From positions 1-22,550 of IMG/VR virus record IMGVR_UViG_3300049215_000835: DNA of 22,550 nt. One strand, given 5' to 3'. Positions 1 through 7,744 of the stretch are shown piece after piece. Made by a program: the position numbers and the translations under genes. How positions within the stretch are numbered: position 1 is the first letter of the stretch; every line of letters begins with the position of its first letter. The stretch is from a virus. The notes beneath the pieces were generated by a model. The model was not told the DNA's origin. It saw nothing but the letters and a program-made list of their open reading frames with translations, and searched no databases.

Positions 1-21
1 TTGCACCACAGGGGAATTGTG

Positions 22-1950
22 ATGCCGGGAATAGTGAGAAAAAGATTAGGAGAGAACCATGTAAGGGCGGCAGTAGATACGACCAGCTTTAATGAAAGCG
101 ACCGCACGGTCGAGGTAGTATTTGCTACGGAAGCCGAAGTGGTTCGTTATGGATGGGACGGCAAATTTATCGAGGTACTCGATTGCAACAAAACTTCTGT
201 GCGCCTTGAGCGGCTCAATAGCGGCGCTCCGGTTCTGGACAACCACAGTGCGTATTCACTGACCAATCAAATAGGTGTGGTTGTAAGGGCTTGGGTGACC
301 GCTAATGAGTGCCGGGCATTACTGCGCTTTTCAGACCGCGACGACATAGCGGGCATTATCCAGGACATTAAGAACGGTATTATCCGCAACGTATCCGTAG
401 GATACCGGGTATATACCTATGAGCAAAGCGAGCAGGTAAAGGACGAAGCGCCGACCTACCGTGCGCTCGATTGGGAGCCTATGGAAATATCTATGGTTCC
501 TATCCCCGCCGATTATAACGCCGGTACGCGCAGCGAGGGCGGCTTCTACGAAGTACAAATCATTACCAAAGAAAAATCAAATACAACAATGCCAGAGGAG
601 AGCAAGGAAAGAGGCGCGGAACAGCAGCCTCCTACGCCACCAGCCGCAGCGCCAGCCGCGCCGCCGGTGGATACGGAAGCTGTGCGCGGTGAAGGAGTAA
701 AAGCGGAGCGCCAGCGCGTAACGGATATTCGCGGCGCGGTACGCGCGGCAAAACTGGAAGAAGATTTTGCCGACAATTTAATCAGCCGCGGCGTAGCCAT
801 AGAGGAAGCCCGCCGACTGATCATTGACAAGCTGGCGGAAACGCAGCCGGTAGAAACACGCGGTACGCATGTTCCGCGCGTAGGTACTGGCGGCGTAGAT
901 GAAACGGTACAGAACCGTAACGCAATGGAGGAAGCATTAGCGCACCGCGCCGACCCTTCCAACTTCAAGCTGGAAAGCGACAAGGCGAAGGATTACCGCG
1001 GGCATTCGCTAACGGATTTCTGCCGCAGCGTACTGGATGCGCAGGGCGTGAAAACTACCGGCATGACGAAGGACGAATTAGCCAGCCGCGCCCTGACCAC
1101 ATCGGATTTCCCGGCGCTTATGTCCAACGTAGTAAATAAGTTCCTGCGCCGCGCTTATAACGCCGCGCCGCAAACATGGAAGCGTTTAGCTAACCAAATG
1201 AGCGCCAGCGACTTTAAACAGATCACTGGCGTACAGTTCGGCGGTTCGCTGAAACTGGAAAAGGTCAACGAACACGGCGAGTTCAAATACGGCAAGCTGA
1301 CCGACAGCAAGGAAAACTTTAAGCTGGATACTTACGGTAAGATCATTTCCATTACAAGGCAGGCGATCATTAACGACGACCTGAACGGTTTTACCCGTCT
1401 GAGCCAGCTGTTCGGAGCGGCAGCGGCAAATCTTGAGAGCGATATTATGTGGGGGCTTATCCTCGGCAACCCGAAGATGGGCGACAACAAGACGTTGTTC
1501 CATGCCGACCACAAAAACCTTGCAGGCGCTGGCGGCGCTATCAGCGAAACGACATTATCCGCCGCGCGTATTGCCATGATGCGGCAGAAAGGGCTGGAGG
1601 ACGAGGCGCTCAATATCCTTGCCAAATTCTTTATCGTACCCGTGGAACTGCTCACCGACGCACAAAAGATCATGAGCAGTATTACCGCCAATAAGACCGG
1701 CGACGTGAACGTGTTTAACAGCGCGTATGAAATTATCACCGAGGCACGTATCACCGACCCCAAAGCGTGGTACTTAGCCGCTGACCCCTCACAGGTGGAT
1801 ATGCTTTCTTATGCCTACCTGAACGGACAGGGACTATTTACCGAAACTCGTAACGGTTGGGAAGTGGACGGCGTGGAAGTAAAAGCAAGGCTGGACTTCG
1901 GCGGCGTTTGTTGGGATCACCGCGGCTTCTATAAAAATCCGGGCGCTTAA
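22..1950 (+). CDS. Prohead protease / major capsid protein fusion
   Basis: A single chain seems to carry both the capsid maturation protease and the shell protein. The frame is open from base 1. I choose ATG at 22 because AGGGGA lies about 8 nt upstream, which gives 642 residues; a start further upstream cannot be excluded. Residues about 15-185 look like a U35/HK97-type prohead protease, with a likely catalytic His near 75 (LDNHSAY) and Ser near 157 (EISMVPIPAD). A Pro/Ala linker follows (about 205-220), then a charged helical stretch that may act as scaffold or delta domain. From about 340 to the end it resembles the Mu gpT major head subunit (ANQMSASDFK, LFHADHKNLA). Fused protease-capsid proteins are known in this phage group. 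I infer self-cleavage between the two halves. It heads the structural operon. Confidence 0.85.
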   Translation: MPGIVRKRLGENHVRAAVDTTSFNESDRTVEVVFATEAEVVRYGWDGKFIEVLDCNKTSVRLERLNSGAPVLDNHSAYSLTNQIGVVVRAWVTANECRALLRFSDRDDIAGIIQDIKNGIIRNVSVGYRVYTYEQSEQVKDEAPTYRALDWEPMEISMVPIPADYNAGTRSEGGFYEVQIITKEKSNTTMPEESKERGAEQQPPTPPAAAPAAPPVDTEAVRGEGVKAERQRVTDIRGAVRAAKLEEDFADNLISRGVAIEEARRLIIDKLAETQPVETRGTHVPRVGTGGVDETVQNRNAMEEALAHRADPSNFKLESDKAKDYRGHSLTDFCRSVLDAQGVKTTGMTKDELASRALTTSDFPALMSNVVNKFLRRAYNAAPQTWKRLANQMSASDFKQITGVQFGGSLKLEKVNEHGEFKYGKLTDSKENFKLDTYGKIISITRQAIINDDLNGFTRLSQLFGAAAANLESDIMWGLILGNPKMGDNKTLFHADHKNLAGAGGAISETTLSAARIAMMRQKGLEDEALNILAKFFIVPVELLTDAQKIMSSITANKTGDVNVFNSAYEIITEARITDPKAWYLAADPSQVDMLSYAYLNGQGLFTETRNGWEVDGVEVKARLDFGGVCWDHRGFYKNPGA

Positions 1951-2017
1951 CAGGGTTTACAGGAGGGCTTACAGCATAAGCATAGAAAGGATTTAGCAAT
2001 TACAACAAACAGACAGG

Positions 2018-2347
2018 ATGAAAAATTTAATAGCGAAAGGAAAAGTAGTAACAGTCATTGCCGCCGCCGCTATACTCGCGGGCGACCTTGTAAAGATCGG
2101 CGGCGGCGGCCTGGTTGGTATAGCGGCCAGCAGCGCGGACATTGGCGAAGAAACGGAAGTATCGCTTACGGGTGTGTTTGCGGTCGCCAAAGCGGGAATA
2201 GCCATCAGCCAGGGCGACAAACTCTATGCGGATGCGGACGGCGAATTATCAAAAACGGCGGAGGGCAACACATTTGCCGGTTATGCGTATGAAGATGCCG
2301 CCGCCGGTGACGCAACCGTAAACCTGCTTTTGGCTAATGGCATTTGA
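2018..2347 (+). CDS. DUF2190-family capsid decoration protein
   Basis: This small protein (109 residues) is rich in Ala and Gly and resembles the DUF2190 family, whose members decorate or cement phage capsids and usually sit directly after the major capsid gene, as here. It starts with MKNLIAKGKVVTV and has a run of short beta-type segments with Gly-rich turns (GGGGLVG near 28-34, then SQGDKLYADADGEL), the usual DUF2190 pattern. The start at ATG 2018 is preceded by the A-rich leader ACAAACAGACAGG, which has only a weak Shine-Dalgarno. The last 11 nt overlap the next gene, which suggests translational coupling. The family call is from recognised sequence pattern; the decoration role is established for the family and inferred here. 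Confidence 0.75.
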   Translation: MKNLIAKGKVVTVIAAAAILAGDLVKIGGGGLVGIAASSADIGEETEVSLTGVFAVAKAGIAISQGDKLYADADGELSKTAEGNTFAGYAYEDAAAGDATVNLLLANGI

Positions 2348-2684
2348 TAACCTGTTCGACGGGCTGCAGGCGGCGACTTTTGACACGGTGACGGCGATTA
2401 TGGGGTATAGCGCCGTCTGGCAGCCTTCCGACGGGACACCTGCACAAACGGCAAGGGTACTATTCAAAAACCCCACAGAGCATCAAAAAATCGGCGATCA
2501 GGAGTACGACCCTTACCGATATACAATGGAGTACAAAATGGGCGTGTTCCCCGGCTTAAAACAAAGCGTGGACGCTAACCATACGGAGGAAGTAACCATA
2601 GGCGGAACCGGCTATTATGTGCGGCAGGTACACGCAAGGTTTGATGGTAAGACCATGACGGCAACGCTGGAATTAAAACAATAG
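2337..2684 (+). CDS. Putative head-tail joining protein
   Basis: The product is a 115-residue protein without signal peptide or membrane segment. It begins MAFDNLFDGLQAATFDTV and has mostly alternating beta-strand character in its second half (EVTIGGTGYYVRQVHARFDGKTM), as seen in small head-completion and head-tail connector proteins of the lambda FII or gp10-like type. It lies between the capsid decoration gene and the tail terminator, the usual place for a head closure protein. Its start overlaps the previous gene by 11 nt. The stop codon is part of a TAGGGTTTA motif that recurs behind several genes in this operon. The exact family is not certain; the role is drawn mainly from position and size. 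Confidence 0.6.
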   Translation: MAFDNLFDGLQAATFDTVTAIMGYSAVWQPSDGTPAQTARVLFKNPTEHQKIGDQEYDPYRYTMEYKMGVFPGLKQSVDANHTEEVTIGGTGYYVRQVHARFDGKTMTATLELKQ

Positions 2685-2706
2685 GGTTTATAGAGGATTA
2701 GAGGCA

Positions 2707-3183
2707 ATGGATTACGGGGCGCTGGAGATAGAGATAGCAAACAGGCTGCAACAGAAATTACAGGCACAGGGCTTTGATGCCATACCGCTGCCGGAAACGC
2801 AGGCGGAATATTCAAAACCCTTTACCAACGGGCGGGCAACGGTAGCGTTCACGAACGCCAAGCTGGACGACCCGCAAAGTACCGGCGAAATATCGCAATA
2901 CTTAGTCGTTACTTTTTCACTCAGCCTGCAATCGCGTTTCCTGCGCGGCGATAACGGCATACACCGTTTGTCGCAACTGGTCAAGCAATACCTGCTCGGC
3001 TTCCGCCCTACCGATTGCGACCGCCTGTATCATGTATCCCATGAGTTTGTCCGTTACGAGGACGGCGTGTGGGAGCATGTAATGGACTTTGAAGCAAAGA
3101 CCCTGTGGGTACAGGGCATTGACGATAACGACGACGAGGATTTACCGCTATTGAAGCGACTGGATTTTGAGGAAAAGGAATAG
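2707..3183 (+). CDS. Gp37-like tail terminator protein
   Basis: This acidic 158-residue protein resembles the Mu gp37 family. These proteins cap the tail tube and form the interface with the head-tail connector. The N-terminal helix (ALEIEIANRLQQKLQAQGFD, residues about 4-23) followed by a beta-rich core and a very acidic tail (DDNDDEDLP near 138-146) fits tail terminators, which commonly open with such a helix. The ATG at 2707 lies behind GAGGATTAGAGGC, a reasonable ribosome binding site. The neighbours agree with the call: a head-tail protein before it, then a DUF2635 protein and the sheath, which is the Mu order. The terminator role comes from family and context and was not shown by a diagnostic residue. 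Confidence 0.7.
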   Translation: MDYGALEIEIANRLQQKLQAQGFDAIPLPETQAEYSKPFTNGRATVAFTNAKLDDPQSTGEISQYLVVTFSLSLQSRFLRGDNGIHRLSQLVKQYLLGFRPTDCDRLYHVSHEFVRYEDGVWEHVMDFEAKTLWVQGIDDNDDEDLPLLKRLDFEEKE

Positions 3184-3190
3184 AGGGTTA

Positions 3191-3364
3191 ATGAAACAGT
3201 ACACATACACGGCAGCGACGCCCTGCCATTTTTCCATAGGAACAAAAGATTACTCCCTGCATCCCGGAGGCACTTACAGCCTCCCGGCGGATAACGGCTT
3301 CATTCAATCGCTGGCAGCGCAGGGGCTGCTTCAGCAAACCACAAACGACAAAACAGAGGAGTAA
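3191..3364 (+). CDS. DUF2635 (Mu gp38-like) small tail protein
   Basis: A 57-residue protein starts at ATG 3191, behind AGAGGG and just after the stop of the previous gene. An earlier in-frame start at 3167 would add eight residues that overlap the previous gene, and I consider it less likely. The sequence (HFSIGTKDYSLHPGGTYSLP, then a short helix) matches the short Mu gp38 / DUF2635 type, which is found between the tail terminator and the sheath in Mu-like phages. Its function is not established. The stop TAA overlaps the ATG of the sheath gene (TAATG), so the two are probably translationally coupled. The assignment depends on size, position and overall pattern. Confidence 0.6.
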   Translation: MKQYTYTAATPCHFSIGTKDYSLHPGGTYSLPADNGFIQSLAAQGLLQQTTNDKTEE

Positions 3365-4779
3365 TGGCTGCAAATTTTTTGCACGGTGTAGAGACAATAG
3401 AAATAGAGAGCGGCTCCCGGACGATACAGGTAGTAAAATCTGCGGTAATAGGTTTAATAGGCATTGCGCCAATGGGCGACACCAACACGCCGGTACTGGT
3501 GGGCAATGACCGCGACGCTGCGCAGTTCGGTAATAAGCTGCCGGGTTTTACCATACCGCAATCATTGGACGCAATCTTCAAACAGGGCGCGGGTACAGTG
3601 GTTGTGGTAAATATTTTTAACCCGGCGCTGCATACGGCGCAGGTAAACGACGAGGCACTGGTCGTTACCAACGGCAAGGCAAAATTATCCGCTGCGCCTA
3701 TTGGGAATGTTACCATAAACGACAGTAACGGCGATCCCATAACCTTTATAGCGGATACGGATTATACGCTGGACAGCTACGGCAATTTCATAGTAACATC
3801 TTCCGCCATTGCGGACGGTACGGCGCTGAAATTCACGTACAAGAAACTGGACGCTTCCGCTGTTACCGCGGCGGCGCTGATTGGTGAAGTAGACGCGCTT
3901 ACGGGTAACAGAACCGGCATGAAATGTTGGGACTTGACGTACAACCTGTACGGCTTCAAACCTAAAATACTGATTGCGCCGGGTTATTCCAGCCTGAACG
4001 CCGTATCAACGGAATTGATCAGTGTAGCCACCAAGCTAAGGGCGGTAAGCTATTTAGACGCGCCTTATGGTATTACGGTATCGCAGGCCATCAGCGGGCG
4101 CGGCGTTGCCGGTACGATCAATTTCAATACCAGCAGCAAACGCGCGGAGCTTTTGTACCCGCACCTGAAATGGTACGATGCGGCAACGGACAGTAATGCA
4201 GATTTCCCGTACAGCGCATTTAAAGCCGGGATACGGGCTGCGGTGGACAACAACGAGGGTTTTTGGGTGTCCGATTCCAACCACGAAATTTTAGGCATTG
4301 TAGGTACGGAGCGCAATATCTCCGCCGGTATCAGCGACGCGGACTCCGACGCTAACCTGCTGAATGAAAAAGGCATTACGACCATTTTTAACAGCTTCGG
4401 TTCCGGCATCCGCACCTGGGGAAACCGTAACGCCTCTTTCCCGACCAGTACCGCGCCGGACAATTTCGTTTGTGTCCGTCGTACCGCGGACATACTGCTG
4501 GAAAGCGTAGAGCAGGCAACGCTGCAATTCATAGATAAGCCGATCAATAACGCGCTGATAGATGCCATTAAAGAAAGCGTCAACAGCTTTATACGCACCC
4601 TGATCGGTCGCGGTGCATTGATAGACGGCAAATGCACCTTTGACCGTAGCAAAAACAGTAACGAGGAAATAGCCGCGGGACACCTCGTGTTCGACATATC
4701 CTTCATGGCTCCGCCCGCCGGTGAGCGCATCACTTTCAACAGCTTCATAGACATCAACCTGCTTAAAGCACTTAAATAA
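3364..4779 (+). CDS. Contractile tail sheath protein
   Basis: The 471-residue product is a phage tail sheath subunit of the Mu gpL / P2 FI type. This protein surrounds the tail tube and contracts to drive it through the host envelope. Visible support: the N-terminal region MAANFLHGVETIEIESGSR followed by VVKSAVIGLIGIAPMG, typical of sheath N-termini, and the C-terminal part (residues about 375-471) with RTADILLESVEQATLQF, a helix INNALIDAIKESVNSFIR, and a final beta strand hairpin ending in FNSFIDINLLKAL. Length is usual for the family. The start overlaps the previous stop (TAATG) and the stop overlaps the start of the tube gene in the same way, which fits balanced expression of sheath and tube. 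Confidence 0.93.
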   Translation: MAANFLHGVETIEIESGSRTIQVVKSAVIGLIGIAPMGDTNTPVLVGNDRDAAQFGNKLPGFTIPQSLDAIFKQGAGTVVVVNIFNPALHTAQVNDEALVVTNGKAKLSAAPIGNVTINDSNGDPITFIADTDYTLDSYGNFIVTSSAIADGTALKFTYKKLDASAVTAAALIGEVDALTGNRTGMKCWDLTYNLYGFKPKILIAPGYSSLNAVSTELISVATKLRAVSYLDAPYGITVSQAISGRGVAGTINFNTSSKRAELLYPHLKWYDAATDSNADFPYSAFKAGIRAAVDNNEGFWVSDSNHEILGIVGTERNISAGISDADSDANLLNEKGITTIFNSFGSGIRTWGNRNASFPTSTAPDNFVCVRRTADILLESVEQATLQFIDKPINNALIDAIKESVNSFIRTLIGRGALIDGKCTFDRSKNSNEEIAAGHLVFDISFMAPPAGERITFNSFIDINLLKALK

Positions 4780-5303
4780 TGGCTAATAAAATATCCATCA
4801 ACAGGCTGACCAATGCCAACATATACGCGGACGGTAATTCCTTTTTAGGACGTGCCGAAGAAATAAACCTGCCGCAGGTAAAATTCAAGAACGGGGAACA
4901 TAAAGCCCTCGGTATGATCGGCGCTATTGAGTATTTCTCCGGCATTGACAAACTGGAAGGAAAAATTAAATGGAACTGCTATTACCCGGAGGTCATGACC
5001 AAAATGGCAAATCCATTTGAGGCAATGCAATTGCAGATACGCGCCTCTTTGGAAACCTACGAAGGCGGCAGCCGTGTATCACAGGTTCCGGTAGTGTGCT
5101 ATATCACCGCGCAATCAAAAGATTTTCCGCTTGGCAACTTCAAGCAGCATGATAACGTGGAACTGGAAAACAACTTCGGAGCTACCTATTGCAAACTGGA
5201 AGTGGACGGCGAGGAGATAATCGAAATAGACGTGGAAGCAAACATTTTCAAGGTCGGCGGTGAAGATCTGCTGGCGGAGTACCGCGCTAACCTCGGCATA
5301 TAA
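4779..5303 (+). CDS. Major tail tube protein
   Basis: The 174-residue protein forms the inner tail tube through which the genome passes. It matches the P2 FII / Mu gpM tube family: an N-terminal stretch that introduces a named feature (NRLTNANIYADGNSFLGRAEEINLP), a central EYFSGIDKLEGKIKWNCYYPEV segment, and a C-terminal half with PLGNFKQHDNVELENNF followed by CKLEVDGEEIIEIDVEANIF, the usual tube-protein ending. Position directly after the sheath, length, and TAATG coupling agree. The tRNA gene follows after only 7 nt, so tRNA and tube are likely on one transcript and need processing. Confidence 0.92.
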   Translation: MANKISINRLTNANIYADGNSFLGRAEEINLPQVKFKNGEHKALGMIGAIEYFSGIDKLEGKIKWNCYYPEVMTKMANPFEAMQLQIRASLETYEGGSRVSQVPVVCYITAQSKDFPLGNFKQHDNVELENNFGATYCKLEVDGEEIIEIDVEANIFKVGGEDLLAEYRANLGI

Positions 5304-5310
5304 AAAACTC

Positions 5311-5382
5311 AGCGCGGTAGAGCAGCGGTAGCTCGGCGGGCTCATTACCCGCAGGTCATGGGTTCGAGTCCCATCCGCGCAA
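5311..5382 (+). tRNA. tRNA-Met (CAT), initiator-type
   Basis: The 72-nt sequence folds into a full cloverleaf. Acceptor positions 2-7 pair perfectly with 66-71, while position 1 (A) faces A72 and does not pair. The D stem is GAGC/GCTC, the anticodon stem GCGGG/CCCGC, the loop CTCATTA with anticodon CAT at 5343-5345, and the T arm ATGGG-TTCGAGT-CCCAT. Three features mark bacterial initiator tRNA: the unpaired 1-72 position, three consecutive G-C pairs next to the anticodon loop, and A11-T24. Position 37 is T, which is odd, since a purine is expected there. No 3' CCA is encoded (discriminator A, then CAA). The gene is wedged in the tail operon between the tube and chaperone genes. Confidence 0.9.
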
Positions 5383-5398
5383 CAAAATTTAAATCAGT

Positions 5399-5734
5399 AT
5401 GGCAGAACAAACCAAAGAGCAGGAACTGAAATTTTACTTTGCCGACAAGGACGACGAAGTAATGGGTATTGAAACGCATGTGTACCCTAACGGCAATATG
5501 ATAAAGCGCCTCAAACTTTCCAACGGTAAAAGCGCCGTTATCCGCGAATTAAAGGGCATGGATATGACCGAAGTAGAAAAGCTGACCGACGGCGATACCT
5601 CAAAAGTATTTCCCGCGATCATTGCAGTAGCTACCAAGATAGACGGCGCGGGTATCGTTATGGAAGATGTACTCCAGTACAAAGCCAAAGATTACAACCG
5701 CCTGAAAATTGCCGCGTCCGCGCTAAATTTTTAG
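5399..5734 (+). CDS. Tail assembly chaperone, short form (gp41-like)
   Basis: This 111-residue protein is the zero-frame product of the tail assembly chaperone gene, comparable to Mu gp41, P2 E and lambda G. Such proteins coat the tape measure during tail assembly. Support comes from the conserved place between tube and tape measure, the length, and a pattern such as HVYPNGNMIKRLKLSNGKS followed by IRELKGMDMTEVEKL and a C-terminal helix (YKAKDYNRLKIAASALNF). The last two sense codons (AAT TTT) form a slippery site with the base before them, so a fraction of ribosomes should continue in the -1 frame. There is no clear Shine-Dalgarno before ATG 5399; the leader is CAAAATTTAAATCAGT. Confidence 0.85.
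   Translation: MAEQTKEQELKFYFADKDDEVMGIETHVYPNGNMIKRLKLSNGKSAVIRELKGMDMTEVEKLTDGDTSKVFPAIIAVATKIDGAGIVMEDVLQYKAKDYNRLKIAASALNF
5725..5731 (+). promoter_or_regulatory. -1 frameshift slippery heptamer A_AAT_TTT
   Basis: The sequence A AAT TTT, with AAT and TTT as zero-frame codons, obeys the X_XXY_YYZ rule for simultaneous -1 slippage. The zero-frame stop TAG follows at once, and the -1 frame stays open to 5874. Programmed -1 slippage at this gene is a conserved property of long-tailed phages. Confidence 0.85.
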
Positions 5735-5874
5735 TAAGTGCCGAGAGCGTCATGTTTTTGGCACATTTCTCCCATACGCCGCTGGATACAATCATGCAGT
5801 GGCCGTCAAAGAAAATACAGTACTGGTTCGTAGAGGCAGACAAGTTGTTTAAGAAAATGCACCCGGACAAATAG
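5731..5874 (+). CDS. Tail chaperone -1 frameshift extension
   Basis: Reading on in the -1 frame from the slip site gives 47 more residues (LVSAESVMFLAHFSHTPLDT, then a Trp-rich helix ending KLFKKMHPDK), for a 158-residue long form. This corresponds to the P2 E', Mu gp42 and lambda T extensions, whose long form links chaperone and tape measure. The extension has its own ATG at 5752 (MFLAHFSHTP), so independent initiation is a possible alternative, but no ribosome binding site precedes it. The stop at 5872-5874 is part of a TAGGGTTTA motif, and the tape measure starts 21 nt later. Confidence 0.8.
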   Translation, partial: LVSAESVMFLAHFSHTPLDTIMQWPSKKIQYWFVEADKLFKKMHPDK

Positions 5875-5895
5875 GGTTTATAGGAGGCAGGAACA

Positions 5896-7734
5896 GTGGA
5901 TAGGGAAACCAAGATAGCGGTCATACTTACGGCGTATGACCGCATGTCGTCTGTAATAAACAGGTCGGTCAACAGCGCGTCGGCAAAAATGAAGTCGCTG
6001 AAAAAGGTAAGCGAAGGGCTTAACAGTTTCGGCGATAAGGCACTAATCGGCGGCGGGCTGGCCACGGCGTATTTCGGTACGACGCTGGAAGCCGCGGAGG
6101 AAAACGAGGTGGCGGTAAACCGGCTGCGGCAGGTCTTTAAAAGTATGGGCGCTGCCAATGATCAGGCTGCGGCACAGGCGGAAGCCTACGCCGGTAAGCT
6201 GGAGTTTCAGATAGGCGTAGAGGACGAGGCAATTATGGCGGTGCAGGCAAAGATCGCCACCTTTAAATCCCTGAGCAGTGAAACCGGGCGTATGGCGGGC
6301 ATGTTTGACCGCGCGACAAAGGCTTCCTTTGATATGGCGGCGACCGGCTTCGGCGAAGCAGACCAGAACGCGGTGCAATTGGGTAAGGCATTGGAAGACC
6401 CGATAAAAGGCATTAGCGCCCTGCGCCGTTCCGGTATCACCTTTACCGAATCGGAAAAGGCAAAGATTAAAGCCCTTACCGAAAGCGGGAAAAAGCTGAA
6501 GGCGCAGGAAATGATTATGAAAGCCGTGGAAAAGCAGGTCGGCGGCGTTGCGGAAAAGACGGTAACGAGTACGCGCATGGCTAAGGTAGCGTGGAGCGAG
6601 GTAACGGAGAATATCGGTAAAATCCTGATGCCTACCGTTGCGCAATTAGGTAACAAATTCGTTAATGATGTTGTGCCGAAAGTCCAGGCATTTATCGAGA
6701 AGCACCCGCAGCTGATTAAATACGCCGCCGCAGCCAGCGTTGGTTTACTGGCATTGGGCGGCGCGGCTAAAATATTAGCCTTCGGCATCAACGGCGTTAT
6801 TTCCATTGTCAACGGGGCAAGCACGGCAATAAAATTCATGGGTAATACCTTTTCCTTTGTCGGCAAACTTTTTGCCACAAACCCGGTATTGCTCATTATT
6901 GCGGCAGTCGCTGTTGCTGCGCTGTTGATATACAAGTATTGGGATCAGATAAAGGCGTTCTTTACCCGGCTATGGGATAGCGTGACGGCAGCATTTGCCA
7001 AAGCGTGGGAATGGATAAAGCGCATGTTCCTGAACTACACACCGCAGGGACTTGTTATAAAGCATTGGGATAAGATACGCGCGTGGTTCAGCAATCTATG
7101 GGACAAGGTAAAAGCCATTTTCCGGGTAACATGGGAAGCTATTAAAACGCTGTTCCTGAATTATACACCGCAGGGTTTGATCATTAAACATTGGGATAAG
7201 ATTGTGGCGTGGTTCGGTGAATTATGGAACCGGGTAAAGAGTATTTTTACGGGCTTCGTGTCCTGGTTGTTCGGACTTGGTAATACCTTCCTGAATGCCG
7301 GTAAAAATATTGTTGACAGTATATGGAAGGGCATAAAAAGCGTGGCGCACAAACCTATTGAAGCCATTAAAGGCATGGTCAGCAAGATACGTGATTACCT
7401 GCCCTTCTCACCGGCTAAGACCGGCGCATTAAAAGATATTCACCGTATCAAATTGGTGGAGACCATTGCGCAGAATATCAAAGCTACGCCGCTCCTACAG
7501 GCAATCAGTAATGTTGCCGATCAGGTGTTCCATTTCAAAGGACAGCAATTTATGCCCGCACCCGTGATGGCGGGTAATAACGGCGGCACGGTTACAATAC
7601 ACTTTGCGCCGGTTATACAGTTAAGCGGCAGCGCCACACCAAAGGACGCAAATATGCTGACCTCTGAAATGCGCAGGCAGTTTGATAAAATGATGAAAGA
7701 TTATGAAGCGCGAATGAGGCGAGTCCGGTTTTAA
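5896..7734 (+). CDS. Tape measure protein
   Basis: The 612-residue product sets tail length and passes into the host at injection. It starts at GTG 5896 behind AGGAGG (5882-5887), the clearest ribosome binding site of the region. Residues 1-260 are mostly helical (MDRETKIAVILTAYDRMSSV, then charged coiled-coil-like stretches), followed by two hydrophobic segments (about 274-305 and 329-346). Three copies of a Trp-rich repeat with a 42-residue period occupy about 347-460, and the ending contains the motif YLPFSPAKTGAL (501-512), typical of tape measure C-termini. It is short for the family; with the usual 1.5 A per residue the tail would be about 90 nm long. The next + strand tail gene is 1.9 kb away because of the inserted antisense gene. 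Confidence 0.92.
   Translation: MDRETKIAVILTAYDRMSSVINRSVNSASAKMKSLKKVSEGLNSFGDKALIGGGLATAYFGTTLEAAEENEVAVNRLRQVFKSMGAANDQAAAQAEAYAGKLEFQIGVEDEAIMAVQAKIATFKSLSSETGRMAGMFDRATKASFDMAATGFGEADQNAVQLGKALEDPIKGISALRRSGITFTESEKAKIKALTESGKKLKAQEMIMKAVEKQVGGVAEKTVTSTRMAKVAWSEVTENIGKILMPTVAQLGNKFVNDVVPKVQAFIEKHPQLIKYAAAASVGLLALGGAAKILAFGINGVISIVNGASTAIKFMGNTFSFVGKLFATNPVLLIIAAVAVAALLIYKYWDQIKAFFTRLWDSVTAAFAKAWEWIKRMFLNYTPQGLVIKHWDKIRAWFSNLWDKVKAIFRVTWEAIKTLFLNYTPQGLIIKHWDKIVAWFGELWNRVKSIFTGFVSWLFGLGNTFLNAGKNIVDSIWKGIKSVAHKPIEAIKGMVSKIRDYLPFSPAKTGALKDIHRIKLVETIAQNIKATPLLQAISNVADQVFHFKGQQFMPAPVMAGNNGGTVTIHFAPVIQLSGSATPKDANMLTSEMRRQFDKMMKDYEARMRRVRF
6934..7275 (+). repeat. Tape measure 126-bp tandem repeat (about 2.7 copies)
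   Basis: Inside the tape measure gene a 42-codon unit recurs at 6934, 7060 and 7186. Each copy begins with a YWDQI or HWDKI motif followed by an AFF/AWF ... LW pattern. The first two copies end in the identical FLNYTPQGL, and the third degenerates after SIF. The copies differ at many silent positions, so the duplication is not recent. Confidence 0.8.
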
Positions 7735-7744
7735 TGACACAACT

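Noticed and set aside
4065-4757. Long open frame on the minus strand over the sheath gene
   Set aside because: It is antisense to a clearly coding gene, lacks recognisable motifs and follows its codon pattern, so it is a shadow frame. The same holds for 6207-6935 and 546-983.
5311-5382. The tRNA as a phage attachment site
   Set aside because: It is a complete tRNA inside a co-directional tail operon with no integrase or direct repeat next to it, so an attachment site does not fit.
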